A DNA stretch of 41,757 nt. Origin: Candidatus Nomurabacteria bacterium (GTDB lineage Bacteria; Patescibacteriota; Minisyncoccia; Phycocordibacterales; UBA10002). Both the position numbers and the translations under genes were made by a program. The stretch lies in assembly GCA_943354745.1 (NCBI GenBank), contig CALRDB010000004.1, positions 1 to 41,757 on the forward strand, in the 5' to 3' direction. The notes below the pieces were generated by a model. That model was not told the origin of the DNA and ran no database searches. It was given only the letters and a program-made list of their open reading frames with translations. This document shows positions 1-7,533 of the stretch, piece by piece; positions within the stretch are counted from its first letter, which is position 1, and the number at the start of each line of letters is the position of its first letter.

Positions 1-14
1 AATTTTTGGTTTTT

Positions 15-61
15 GCTCCCGCGACCGAAGGGAGCGGACGAGGCGCGCAGATTAGTCCTCG
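15..61. repeat. two consecutive short hairpins at window edge
   Basis: GCTCCC (15-20) pairs with GGGAGC (30-35), and CGAGG (39-43) pairs with CCTCG (57-61). There is no open frame with recognisable content here. It may be the 3' untranslated end of a gene outside the window or an intergenic repeat; the window edge prevents a decision. Confidence 0.35.
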
Positions 62-136
62 CTCGGATTGTTTTGGAAAAAAGTTCGGATTTTGTTCAGG
101 AGACACAGCCCGAATAAAACTAAAACTAAAAATTTT

Positions 137-745
137 ATGACTGAATGGAAAAAACTTATGTTGTGTGTCGGGGTACTTCTGGTAGCGGCTTTTTATGTTG
201 GAGTTCGTTATCAAAGCGCTCAAGACAGTTTCTCCAATTCAGCAGTAGACATTAGTGGTATTGATGTGGGCAGTTTGTCGCAAGCTCCCGTTCCTGATAT
301 AAACAACGAGTATCAAGGTGTTTCTACAACAACGCCGCTTACGGATGAGAAGGGTAATCCCATTTATTTTAAAAACTCCAGATTTGATTTTGAGCCACTG
401 TCAGGTAGTACTGGATGTGAATCCGGTGCTTTTGAAGATTTGGGTGTACTCGGGTACACGAGTATGGGAGGCGTGCCAACCGCGGTAACACTTGTTCACA
501 CCAGAACCTGCGGTACGGGTTATTTCCCTTTTATTGTTTTATATCAAGCAAAAAGCTGGGATAACAATAGTGAACATAAAAACCCGACTATTACCGACAT
601 TGTGGGGATTGGCGGAGATAGGATAAATATAACCTCATTAAAAATCTGGCCCGACCATATTTCGCTGACATATTCGTCTTGGTCTGAATCTCAAAATACC
701 ACAGTAAATTTGGAATATGTCGGGGGTAAATTGGTTAAAAAATAA
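137..745 (+). CDS. hypothetical membrane-anchored extracytoplasmic protein (202 aa)
   Basis: The protein has a short N-terminus, one hydrophobic segment (about residues 7-22, LMLCVGVLLVAAFYVGV) and then a polar, Ser/Thr/Gly-rich domain with no Lys/Arg-rich patches, as expected for a type II anchored or exported protein. Two cysteines about 30 residues apart (in TGCESG and RTCGTG) could form a disulfide outside the cell. I do not recognise the domain. The ATG at 137 is preferred to an in-frame TTG at 68, because it puts the hydrophobic segment at the N-terminus and the TTG extension is basic and unlike a signal sequence. There is no Shine-Dalgarno before 137. Function unknown. Confidence 0.65.
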   Translation: MTEWKKLMLCVGVLLVAAFYVGVRYQSAQDSFSNSAVDISGIDVGSLSQAPVPDINNEYQGVSTTTPLTDEKGNPIYFKNSRFDFEPLSGSTGCESGAFEDLGVLGYTSMGGVPTAVTLVHTRTCGTGYFPFIVLYQAKSWDNNSEHKNPTITDIVGIGGDRINITSLKIWPDHISLTYSSWSESQNTTVNLEYVGGKLVKK

Positions 746-941
746 TAAAAGCGGTATTGACCTCAGGGTAAGCCCTCGTTTTAAGGAACAAGCAATGCTT
801 GTACCTCGGGGGGACAAGCCTTGCGGTATTACACCCTTACATTTTGTCTTCTTCTCCTTATCCTCTTCATCCATACTATTCCGATGGTATAGGACAAACC
901 AGTCGGATAATGATAAAGTAGGAGATGCGTGAAAGCTCAAT
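746..941. other. intergenic region with small dyads
   Basis: About 200 bp without a convincing gene. ACAAGC (788-793) and GCTTGT (797-802) form a short hairpin. The octamer GCGGTATT occurs twice as a direct repeat (about 751 and 824), flanking that hairpin. Reading frames crossing the region lack ribosome sites and family resemblance. It could be a small degenerate repeat element. AGGAG at 920-924 is the only Shine-Dalgarno-like string before the next gene. Confidence 0.3.
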
Positions 942-1157
942 ATGTTTCAAAATTTTTTGATGAAAAAGATGCTCAAGGCGCAAGGTGTGCCGGAAGCCCA
1001 GATTGATATGCTTATTGTGATGATGGAAAAGAATCCACAGCTTTTTCAGACTATTGCTACTGAAGTACAGGAAAAAATAAAAAGTGGGATGAATCAAATG
1101 GATGCGGGAATATCCGTGATGAAAAAGTACGAAGATCAACTAAAGAAGTTAGTATAG
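942..1157 (+). CDS. small hypothetical helical protein (71 aa)
   Basis: This small, methionine- and lysine-rich protein is predicted almost wholly helical (residues 8-70), with no membrane segment, cysteine or recognised domain. The pattern VPEAQIDMLIVMMEKNP resembles short UBA-like or HeH-like three-helix folds, but this is only an impression. AGGAG lies 17 nt before the ATG at 942, rather far; the ATG at 960 is an alternative start. It ends 22 bp before the FMN reductase gene, which has its own -10-like box, so joint transcription is possible but not required. Function unknown. Confidence 0.6.
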   Translation: MFQNFLMKKMLKAQGVPEAQIDMLIVMMEKNPQLFQTIATEVQEKIKSGMNQMDAGISVMKKYEDQLKKLV

Positions 1158-1179
1158 CTTAGTAGCTTATTGTGGGACT

Positions 1180-1764
1180 ATGAACAAAGAAATAAAAGTA
1201 CTTGTGCTAAGTGGCAGTATCCGTAAGGAATCGTATACGAGAAGTTTGGCGGAGCACACTGTGGGAATTCTTGGAAAGAAGAACGTGTCAGTCATACACT
1301 GGAATTTGCTTGAAAAGCCACTCCCTATTATGGTCCCTGAGCTTCGGGACGATGTAGACAATCACCCCGACGCAACCGTAAAGGAGTTTGCCAAGCAGGC
1401 AAGAGAGTGTGATGCCTACGTGCTCGCAAGTCCTATCTACCACAACTCATTTTCTGGGGCTCTTAAAAATGCTATAGACCATCTTCGTAGTGCACACTTC
1501 ACCTATAAACCTATGGGGCTGATGAGCTTTGGGGGAGATGGAAGCCTTCAAGCAGTGGATCAACTGCGCATTATCGGAAGGTCGGTTCACGCCATCGTCA
1601 CAACGGAAATCGTGTGTGCGTCTGAAGATGATTTCAGCGGTATGGAGCTCACCTCTGAGGAGCTCAAAAACCGTATTGAGAAGTTTTGCGATGAACTCAT
1701 TCTTTTCGCAGAGACCTTCGGCCCGATTCGCGAGACGAAGAAAAAGCATGTCAAAAATAAGTAG
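1180..1764 (+). CDS. NADPH-dependent FMN reductase family protein
   Basis: Flavodoxin-fold oxidoreductase of the NADPH-dependent FMN reductase family (SsuE/ChrR/YieF relatives), which reduces FMN or quinones with NAD(P)H in the cytosol. The first strand and phosphate loop are visible as VLVLSGSIRKESYTRSLA (residues 7-24), matching the GSxRxxSxxxxLA FMN-phosphate motif. ASPIYHNSFSGALKNAIDHL (about residues 87-106) matches the family's second signature, SPxYxxSxxGxLKNAID. The length of 194 aa is normal. TATTGT lies 6 nt before the ATG (1168-1173), so the mRNA is probably leaderless. The substrate cannot be read from the sequence; a metal- or oxidant-stress role beside the copper operon is a guess. 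Confidence 0.88.
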   Translation: MNKEIKVLVLSGSIRKESYTRSLAEHTVGILGKKNVSVIHWNLLEKPLPIMVPELRDDVDNHPDATVKEFAKQARECDAYVLASPIYHNSFSGALKNAIDHLRSAHFTYKPMGLMSFGGDGSLQAVDQLRIIGRSVHAIVTTEIVCASEDDFSGMELTSEELKNRIEKFCDELILFAETFGPIRETKKKHVKNK

Positions 1765-1770
1765 TCTGAT

Positions 1771-1796
1771 AGCCGATGTGGATGATATCCACGGCT
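1771..1796 (+). terminator. imperfect hairpin after FMN reductase gene
   Basis: AGCCG...GTGGAT pairs with ATCCACGGCT around a GAT loop, with a two-base bulge. No T-run follows, so intrinsic termination is doubtful. It sits between the reductase stop and the csoR promoter. Confidence 0.3.
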
Positions 1797-1812
1797 GTGC
1801 TTCGGTACGCAG

Positions 1813-1840
1813 TTGACGTATACCCCCTGGGGGGTATACA
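1813..1840 (+). promoter_or_regulatory. csoR promoter with CsoR-type operator
   Basis: TTGACG (1813-1818) is a -35 box and TATACA (1835-1840) a -10 box with a 16-bp spacer. The spacer is filled by a GC-rich inverted repeat at 1818-1839: half-sites GTATACCCCC and GGGGGTATAC around a two-base centre, with one central mismatch. Pseudo-palindromic TATACCCCnnGGGGTATA sites are the established operator class of copper-sensing CsoR repressors. A bound repressor would cover the spacer and part of both boxes. The -10 box ends 8 nt before the ATG at 1849, so the message starts at or next to the start codon. Confidence 0.85.
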
Positions 1841-1848
1841 CTACGTAC

Positions 1849-2112
1849 ATGCACACAAACAATGCAAAAATTGTACGGCGGCTACAAATTATTGAGGGTC
1901 AAGTTCGCGGCTTGCGCGAAATGATAGAGAAAGAAACCTATTGCGTAGACATCATCACGCAAAGCTCTGCCGTTAAGCAGGGTCTTTCGAACGTTGAGAA
2001 CATGCTTCTTGAACAACATCTCTCGCATTGTGTTGTTGACCAAATAAAAAGTGGTGCTACTAAAAAAGCGGTTGACGAAGTTTTAAAAGTGTACAAACTT
2101 AAGAGAAAATAA
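1849..2112 (+). CDS. csoR: copper-sensing repressor of the CsoR/RcnR family
   Basis: All-helical metal-responsive repressor (87 aa) that leaves DNA on binding Cu(I). The ligand pattern of true copper sensors is intact: Cys32, His57 and Cys61 have the same spacing as C36/H61/C65 of Mycobacterium tuberculosis CsoR. The helix 1 signature RRLQIIEGQVRGLREMIE is also present. An upstream in-frame TTG at 1813 is rejected as start because it is itself the -35 box of the promoter; the ATG at 1849 lies just after the -10 box. The gene opens the copper operon, with copA starting 1 bp after its stop. It is probably autoregulated through the operator at 1818-1839. Confidence 0.93.
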   Translation: MHTNNAKIVRRLQIIEGQVRGLREMIEKETYCVDIITQSSAVKQGLSNVENMLLEQHLSHCVVDQIKSGATKKAVDEVLKVYKLKRK

Positions 2113-2113
2113 T

Positions 2114-4408
2114 ATGCGTACCGAAACCTACAACGTAAAAGGGATGCACTGTGCTTCATGTTCTTCCGTTATCGAAAAGACACTAAAAAAAGTCGATGGA
2201 GTAGCCTCTGTTGAGGTGAACTATGGTACAGAGAAGGCCAAAGTTTCGTTTGATGAGACGAAGACCGAGGTAGAGCTTTTTTCAAAGCGCGTAGAGCCCC
2301 TTGGGTATGCTCTCGAAGTTTCTTCTGTAAAGGACATGATGGTACGTGTCGATGATGGTCGTGTTGACCACACTGGACATATGAAATCCAAAAAAGAGAA
2401 GCAAAATGAGATCGCGAGACTTCGATCGAAGGTACTTTCCGCTATCCCTCTTGCTGTAATCAGTATTTTTATTATGGGGTGGGATATTTTAGCGGAGTAC
2501 AGCAAGGTTCCTGCGATGGCCTATACGGTGAAGGAATTTTTCCATCATCTTTTACCGATTATGGCGACCTATGCACTGTTTGTGGTGGGTACACCCTATC
2601 TTTTGGGACTATACCGGTTCCTACGCTATGGAAAGGCAAATATGGATACTCTTATCGGTATTGGCACGGTGACTGCCTTTCTTTACAGTTTTGCGGTCTC
2701 CGCTTTTGAGGATGCACTTAAACCATTTATTAATGTCGACTATACCTACTACGACGTCACTATTGTCGTGATCACCTTTATCGCGCTCGGTAAGTATCTC
2801 GAGGCGAAATCTAAACTAAAGACCGGCGACGCGATTGAGAAATTGCTTAACCTTCAGGCAAAAACAGCGTTAGTTGTTCGTGACGGCAAGGAGCAAGAGA
2901 TAGCCATACATGAAGTAGTTCATGGCGACCTTATCGTGATAAAACCCGGCGCTCGTATACCTGTTGACGGGGTCATTACTGAAAGCTCGTCGTTCATTGA
3001 TGAGTCAATCATCAGTGGCGAATCGATGCCGGTAGAGAAAAACGTCGGTGATACGGTGGTAGCGGGAACGATGAACACAACTAAATCTTTTATCTTTAAA
3101 GCGACAAAAATTGGTGCTGAAACAGTACTCGCGCACATCATTAAAATGGTCGAGGATGCACAGGGAAGTCGAGCGCCCATACAAGCATTGGCGGACAAGA
3201 TATCGGCAGTGTTTGTGCCTGTTGTACTTGTCCTTGCTTTTCTGGATTTGGGTGCGTGGCTTTTCTTCGGCATTCCCTCCCTCGGTTTTTCGGCCGCACT
3301 TTCATACGGACTTACTTCTTTTGTCGGCATTTTGGTCATCGCTTGTCCTTGCGCACTCGGTCTCGCTACCCCGACAGCAATCATTGTTGGAGTAGGTAAG
3401 GGAGCAAAGGAAGGTATTTTAATCAAAGATGCGGCAACACTTGAAAAACTTCACAAAGTAACAACAATCGTGCTCGATAAAACAGGTACGCTTACTAAAG
3501 GGAAGCCGGAGCTCACTGGCTTTCATAATGTATCCACACTTCCCGACGGAAAGGTTATTTCACTTCTCGCCACCCTTGAGAGCAAGTCGGAGCACCCCAT
3601 TGCTCATGCGATTCTTGAGTATGCAAAGATGAAGGGCGAGAGGAATCTAGTACTATCGGATTTCGAGATACTAAAAGGGAAAGGTGTGAAAGGCTTTATT
3701 GAAGACACTTTGTACTTTGCAGGGAGTGTGGCATTAATGAAGGACCTCGGTCTCTCCTATGACGTACAGACGATTGAGTCTGAGACATTGAAAGGTAAGA
3801 CGCCAATACTGCTCGCTTCGAAAAACAGCGTCATCGCCATGGTACTGGTTTCGGACCCTGTTAAATCAGAGGCAAAAGTGGCCGTGGAGCAACTCCATAA
3901 GCAAGGAATTTCGGTGATTATGCTCACTGGTGATCATAAGAATACAGCTGTCTCAATAGCGCGAGAAGTCGGCATTACGGAAGTGATAGCTGAAGTACTG
4001 CCTGAAGATAAGCTACAGAAAATTAAGGAATTGCAGAAAGAAGGGAAGATTGTAGCAATGGTAGGTGATGGAGTGAATGATGCGCCGGCGCTCGCGCAAG
4101 CGGACGTAAGTATAGCCATGGGTACCGGCGTCGATGTCGCTATCGAAGCTGCCGGTATCACGCTACTTTATGGTGATATCTCAAAATTGGTTAAAGCCGT
4201 CAGGCTCTCAAAATTTACCATGCGTGGTATCAAACAGAATCTTTTTTGGGCGTTCTTCTATAATGTTGTTGGTATTCCGCTTGCCGGTGGAGCGTTGTTT
4301 CCATTGTGGGGTTTGCTCCTCAGTCCTGTTTTTGCCGGACTTGCGATGGCATTTTCAAGTGTTTCGGTGGTTGGTAATTCATTACGGCTTAAAACTAAAA
4401 AAGCATAG
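2114..4408 (+). CDS. copA: copper-exporting P1B-type ATPase
   Basis: P1B-1 ATPase (764 aa) that uses ATP to pump Cu(I) out across the cytoplasmic membrane. Order seen: one N-terminal heavy-metal domain with GMHCASC (residues 11-17), then paired membrane helices, the actuator TGES-type loop (ISGESMPVEK), the membrane ion motif CPC (Cys411-Pro-Cys413), the phosphorylation motif DKTGT (Asp455), the SEHPIA nucleotide-binding motif and the hinge GDGVNDAPAL, followed by the last helix pair with the conserved N/Y and MxxSS-type residues. Only one heavy-metal domain is present where many homologues have two. It starts 1 bp after csoR and ends 2 bp before the next gene, so the operon is tightly coupled; expression should be derepressed by copper via CsoR. 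Confidence 0.97.
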   Translation: MRTETYNVKGMHCASCSSVIEKTLKKVDGVASVEVNYGTEKAKVSFDETKTEVELFSKRVEPLGYALEVSSVKDMMVRVDDGRVDHTGHMKSKKEKQNEIARLRSKVLSAIPLAVISIFIMGWDILAEYSKVPAMAYTVKEFFHHLLPIMATYALFVVGTPYLLGLYRFLRYGKANMDTLIGIGTVTAFLYSFAVSAFEDALKPFINVDYTYYDVTIVVITFIALGKYLEAKSKLKTGDAIEKLLNLQAKTALVVRDGKEQEIAIHEVVHGDLIVIKPGARIPVDGVITESSSFIDESIISGESMPVEKNVGDTVVAGTMNTTKSFIFKATKIGAETVLAHIIKMVEDAQGSRAPIQALADKISAVFVPVVLVLAFLDLGAWLFFGIPSLGFSAALSYGLTSFVGILVIACPCALGLATPTAIIVGVGKGAKEGILIKDAATLEKLHKVTTIVLDKTGTLTKGKPELTGFHNVSTLPDGKVISLLATLESKSEHPIAHAILEYAKMKGERNLVLSDFEILKGKGVKGFIEDTLYFAGSVALMKDLGLSYDVQTIESETLKGKTPILLASKNSVIAMVLVSDPVKSEAKVAVEQLHKQGISVIMLTGDHKNTAVSIAREVGITEVIAEVLPEDKLQKIKELQKEGKIVAMVGDGVNDAPALAQADVSIAMGTGVDVAIEAAGITLLYGDISKLVKAVRLSKFTMRGIKQNLFWAFFYNVVGIPLAGGALFPLWGLLLSPVFAGLAMAFSSVSVVGNSLRLKTKKA

Positions 4409-4410
4409 CT

Positions 4411-5430
4411 ATGAAAACGTATACATTTCATGTTGCCGGTATGCACTGCAAGGCATGCGTCGTGCTTATTGAAAGTGAACTTGATGAAATACCCGAGATA
4501 GCAAAAGTGAGGGTGTCACTCGCAGACTTTAGTGTTGCGGTAACCGGAGAGTTTGGCGATAAAGCACCCGAACATATTGCCCAGGATTTAAGCGTCGCGC
4601 TTACGCCTCATGGATACACGCTTTCAGTGCAAAAAGGGAGGCATGTGGTCTCGTGGTCTGACTTTAAAACGGCCGTACCAATTGCCGGAGGATTTATCGC
4701 GTTATTTATTATTTTGCAAAAGGTGGGCATTGTGAATTTAGTGACGACATCGGAAGTTGGGTACGGCACAGCGTTTATTATTGGCCTGATAGCTTCTGTT
4801 TCGACCTGTATGGCAGTGGTTGGGGGTTTGGTGCTTTCAATGTCTGCAAATTTCGCAAAAGAAGGTGAAAGCATTCGTCCACAAATTCTTTTTCATGTGG
4901 GACGTCTGGTCTCATTCTTTATCTTGGGTGGAGTGATAGGGACGATTGGATCGGTGTTCCAAATCGGGGCAACGGGAAGTCTTGTTCTTGGTGTACTTGT
5001 TGCATTGGTACTGTTAGTTCTTGGGTTGAATCTTCTTGACGTGCTTCCCTGGGCGAAAAGACTTCAGCCAACTATGCCTCATTTCATTGGCAAGCACATT
5101 CACGGATTAAAAAAGATAAACCATACACTAACGCCTGTTCTCGTCGGTATCGCAACCTTCTTTCTTCCGTGCGGATTTACTCAGTCAATGCAACTCTACG
5201 CTCTTTCCACCGGTAGTTTTGTGACAGGCGCACTAAGTATGTTCATGTTTGCACTTGGCACACTTCCCGTACTCGCACTTCTTAGTTTTAGCTCACTTGG
5301 AATTCACAAAAAGGCTCAGTCGGGAATATTCTTTAAGTCGGCAGGTTTGGTGGTAATTTTCTTCGGATTACTTAACTTGCTAGGCACATTTGTGTCAGCC
5401 GGCATCATACAGCCGTTCCTTAACTTTTAA
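4411..5430 (+). CDS. HMA domain fused to TauE/SafE-like (DsbD_2/UreH-like) membrane protein
   Basis: Residues 1-70 form a second heavy-metal-associated domain, with the metal loop AGMHCKAC near residue 10. Residues about 85-339 are a polytopic domain of the sulfite exporter TauE/SafE, DsbD_2 or UreH-like type, with about seven helices, an internal Cys in VSTCMAVVGG and a second in FFLPCGFTQ. These paired cysteines in membrane helices are the hallmark of DsbD-like and metal-handling relatives. The gene starts 2 bp after copA in the same operon. I infer that it hands Cu(I) across or within the membrane, or moves reducing power to an extracytoplasmic copper protein; the family name does not prove sulfite export. 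Confidence 0.82.
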   Translation: MKTYTFHVAGMHCKACVVLIESELDEIPEIAKVRVSLADFSVAVTGEFGDKAPEHIAQDLSVALTPHGYTLSVQKGRHVVSWSDFKTAVPIAGGFIALFIILQKVGIVNLVTTSEVGYGTAFIIGLIASVSTCMAVVGGLVLSMSANFAKEGESIRPQILFHVGRLVSFFILGGVIGTIGSVFQIGATGSLVLGVLVALVLLVLGLNLLDVLPWAKRLQPTMPHFIGKHIHGLKKINHTLTPVLVGIATFFLPCGFTQSMQLYALSTGSFVTGALSMFMFALGTLPVLALLSFSSLGIHKKAQSGIFFKSAGLVVIFFGLLNLLGTFVSAGIIQPFLNF

Positions 5431-5439
5431 GTCGTATGG

Positions 5440-5445
5440 TACACT
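5440..5445 (+). promoter_or_regulatory. possible internal -10 box before cupredoxin-like gene
   Basis: TACACT lies 12 nt before the ATG at 5458 and no Shine-Dalgarno is present. This may give the last gene of the copper operon its own short-leader transcript. Confidence 0.35.
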
Positions 5446-5457
5446 AGTCTTATTCAA

Positions 5458-5853
5458 ATGAAACAAACTCTTTTTTCAATTCTTGTGGCAGGAGTGCTTA
5501 TCGGAGGGTCCATACTACTCACCACTAAACAAAGTTCAGGCGATAGTGCTTCAGCTTCCGTTGATAATGTGTCGGTTGTTGATGGAACACAGATTATCGC
5601 GCTTACAGCGAAAGGGGGATACTCTCCTCGCATAACCAAGGCAAAGGCTGATATGCCTACTGTGCTTAAGGTGAACACAAAAGGTACCTTTGACTGCTCC
5701 TCTTCGATTGCTATCCCTAGTTTAGGATATCGAGGTAACCTCCCGCTTTCGGGTGCTACCGACATACCTATTCCGCCCCAAAAGTCAGGCACTACCATTC
5801 GAGGGCTTTGCGGAATGGGAATGTACGACTTTTCCATTAATTTTGAATCGTAG
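5458..5853 (+). CDS. secreted cupredoxin-like copper-binding protein
   Basis: Small (131 aa) exported protein. A hydrophobic signal or anchor (residues 4-21) leads into a Ser/Asp-rich linker, then a beta-rich domain from about residue 45 with the sequence GGYSP that starts many cupredoxin-like (EfeO/Cupredoxin_1) domains. Candidate copper ligands are Cys80 (in FDCSSS) and the C-terminal CGMGMY loop, an equivalent of the Cys...Met loop of cupredoxins. It follows the HMA/TauE-like gene by 27 bp. I infer that it binds copper outside the cytoplasm and accepts it from, or protects against it alongside, CopA. A homologous fusion of this domain to the membrane partner would support this. Confidence 0.72.
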   Translation: MKQTLFSILVAGVLIGGSILLTTKQSSGDSASASVDNVSVVDGTQIIALTAKGGYSPRITKAKADMPTVLKVNTKGTFDCSSSIAIPSLGYRGNLPLSGATDIPIPPQKSGTTIRGLCGMGMYDFSINFES

Positions 5854-5923
5854 GTTGGAGAAAAGACAACAGCTATGGTAGACTGATATGGTTATATTTT
5901 AATTAACAATAAAGACATAACCT

Positions 5924-6178
5924 ATGGCAAAAGAGAACTCTGCGTTTATGAAGCCGCTCACGGTGAGTGCCGACCTAGCGGTCGTTGTAGGAAAAGGCCC
6001 GATGCCTCGTTCAGAAGTGGTTAAGAAGCTCTGGGTGTATATCAAAGGCAAGAATCTTCAGGACCCCAAGAACAAGCGAAACATCGTTGCAGACGCTGCC
6101 CTTAAAAAGGTATTTGGAGGTAAGGATGTCGTCAATATGTTTGAAATGACCAAACTTGTCTCGGTACATCTTTCCTAA
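5924..6178 (+). CDS. SWIB/MDM2 domain protein
   Basis: The whole 84-residue protein is a SWIB domain: LTVSADLAVVVGKGPMPRSE, then the central VVKKLWVYIKGKNLQDP and NIVADAALKKVFGGKDVVNM, close to the eukaryotic SWI/SNF and chlamydial SWIB consensus. In eukaryotes the fold mediates protein contacts in chromatin remodelling; small stand-alone copies occur in Chlamydiae and Patescibacteria, where the role is not established but DNA or nucleoid association is suspected. The region upstream holds TAGACT at about 5879 as a possible -10 box. A strong terminator follows at 6197. Confidence 0.93.
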   Translation: MAKENSAFMKPLTVSADLAVVVGKGPMPRSEVVKKLWVYIKGKNLQDPKNKRNIVADAALKKVFGGKDVVNMFEMTKLVSVHLS

Positions 6179-6196
6179 TCGCAGTATAGTTAAAAC

Positions 6197-6231
6197 AAAA
6201 AGCCGTTATCTCAAAGCGATAACGGCTTTTT
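6197..6231 (+). terminator. intrinsic terminator after SWIB gene
   Basis: Perfect 14-bp stem: AAAAAGCCGTTATC (6197-6210) with GATAACGGCTTTTT (6218-6231) around a 7-nt loop, with the T-run in the 3' arm and continuing into TGTTT. Confidence 0.93.
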
Positions 6232-6317
6232 GTTTGCAAGGCTGTATGTCGCCGTTGAAAGGGAATATATGAGGCATCGCTTGCTTTCTTACCAATTACC
6301 GCTTACTCTCTTAGTAT

Positions 6318-6860
6318 ATGAAAGATTTTAGACCAAAAAACACATTTGGCGGAGGAGGAAATCGAGGCGGTGATAGAGGTGGTTTTCATGGGGGTAACAA
6401 GTTCGGTAAAAGAGATTTTGGACCCAAGGAGATGTTTGATGCTACCTGTGCGAAATGTGGTAAATCGTGCCAAGTACCATTCCGTCCGAACGGTGAACGG
6501 CCGGTCTATTGTCGTGACTGCTTCGTTGATGTGAAGCCTCCAAACCAGGGGCAACCGAGTAACTACCAACGGTCAGATGCTCCGCGACGAGAATTTTCTG
6601 CTCCTTCAGCACCAAGACAGGAGGGTGGAGATAGTCAAAACAAACAGATTCAAGAATTAAAGCGTCAACTCGATATCGTCAATACGAAACTTGATCGACT
6701 TCTCGATAGGACTGCCGGTGATCAGAAAAAGCCAGCTTCGACCCCAGCGACAACGAAGGAATTACCAAACGTGAAAGAAATTCCGGTAGTCACCGTCACC
6801 AAAAAAGCAGTTTCTGTTAAGAAGGCCACAGGCAAGAAGACAATAAGTAAGAAGAAGTAA
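6318..6860 (+). CDS. RG-rich zinc-ribbon protein with coiled coil
   Basis: Three parts are visible. Residues 5-36 are Gly/Arg/Phe/Asn-rich (GGGGNRGGDRGGFHGG), an RGG-box-like disordered region. Residues about 42-70 hold two CxxC pairs (CAKC near 46-49 and CRDC near 66-69), a treble-clef or zinc-ribbon knuckle of a family common in Patescibacteria. Residues about 105-130 are a coiled coil (IQELKRQLDIVNTKLDRLLD), and the tail is Lys/Thr/Val-rich. The composition suggests nucleic-acid, most likely RNA, binding and self-association; no enzymatic motif is present. TACTCT lies 8 nt before the ATG, which suggests a near-leaderless start. It converges on the YtxH-like gene through a shared terminator. 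Confidence 0.78.
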   Translation: MKDFRPKNTFGGGGNRGGDRGGFHGGNKFGKRDFGPKEMFDATCAKCGKSCQVPFRPNGERPVYCRDCFVDVKPPNQGQPSNYQRSDAPRREFSAPSAPRQEGGDSQNKQIQELKRQLDIVNTKLDRLLDRTAGDQKKPASTPATTKELPNVKEIPVVTVTKKAVSVKKATGKKTISKKK

Positions 6861-6867
6861 AAGAGAA

Positions 6868-6907
6868 TCAAACAAAAAACAGGCGATAAGGCCTGTTTTT
6901 TGTTTGA
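6868..6907. terminator. bidirectional intrinsic terminator
   Basis: A 17-bp perfect stem: TCAAACAAAAAACAGGC (6868-6884) and GCCTGTTTTTTGTTTGA (6891-6907) around GATAAG. T6 occurs in the 3' arm on both strands, so it can end both the + strand zinc-protein transcript and the - strand transcript from 7316. Confidence 0.92.
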
Positions 6908-6929
6908 CTTGTCTTCTGTTTGTTAAGGG

Positions 6930-7316
6930 TTAAAGTCCTGCCTTTTTCGCTATACGAACACTACCTTTTGATATATCTCGTCTTGCCCTCTTTACTGAGT
7001 GAGTAAGGCTGCTCCAATGTTTTTTTAGGTCGTTGGCAAGAGCACTTATTTCCTTCCCACCGGCTTTCTTACCTTTTGTGTATTCCTCTGCTACTGAATC
7101 AACGATTTCATGATACACAGACTCACTAACACTTTTAGTCTTTTCAAGTTTTTCCACGACATCTCCTTTCATCCTGATTGCCCAAGCCTTAGTATGTTCG
7201 CGATTTTTTTGCCCCTTCGGTCCGAGGAAAAAGTAAGCTGCCGCGATACCGGCAACACTTGCTCCACTAATACTGAGTGTAACTGCCGGTGAACTCTTTT
7301 GCTCGATCTTTTTCAT
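6930..7316 (-). CDS. YtxH-like membrane-anchored protein
   Basis: Residues about 11-31 form a hydrophobic, Gly/Ala-rich helix ending in FLGPKGQKNR, followed by long amphipathic helices rich in Lys, Glu and Ala (about residues 35-125). This is the layout of YtxH/gas-vesicle-like envelope proteins, which are inner-membrane anchored with a cytoplasmic helical tail. The gene begins 10 bp after the end of the sigma-factor remnant on the same strand, so it was probably the second gene of a sigma-factor operon and may now depend on another promoter. It ends at the shared terminator 6868-6907. The family assignment rests on architecture, not on a catalytic motif. Confidence 0.68.
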   Translation of the reverse strand: MKKIEQKSSPAVTLSISGASVAGIAAAYFFLGPKGQKNREHTKAWAIRMKGDVVEKLEKTKSVSESVYHEIVDSVAEEYTKGKKAGGKEISALANDLKKHWSSLTHSVKRARRDISKGSVRIAKKAGL

Positions 7317-7326
7317 ACAGATAACG

Positions 7327-7533
7327 TTACTTATTACTAATTAACTTCGAATTTGGAAGCGCGTACAGACATCGTAATTTCGCAAGGCCACGATGCAGTT
7401 GAACCGCGATGGCATTCCTCGATTGCCCGGTAATAAGTGAGATTTCTTTCAGTGTTAAGTCCTGCACATGCCTCATCTTCATTACTCTTTGATACTGAGC
7501 AGGGAGACGGTGAATAAGAAGTGTCGCAGCCTT
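7327..7533 (-). pseudogene. sigma-70 family factor remnant, region 4 only
   Basis: One frame on the minus strand is open for 68 codons and ends in TAA at 7327. Its translation holds LLIHRLPAQYQRVMKMRHV (sigma region 4.1) and LTLKEISLITGQSRNAIAV followed by QLHRGLAKLR (the region 4.2 helix-turn-helix). Region 2 and the linker, which should precede it, are missing: an in-frame TGA stands at 7534-7536 and the sequence beyond it encodes a sortase on the other strand. The 5' two-thirds of the gene were therefore lost. An internal ATG (VMKMR) could still give a short DNA-binding peptide. See the finding on the double truncation. Confidence 0.8.

Noticed and set aside
1813-1848. Longer csoR start at TTG 1813
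   Set aside because: The TTG is the first half of the -35 box, and the extension would be translated from operator and promoter DNA; the ATG at 1849 lies just after the -10 box.
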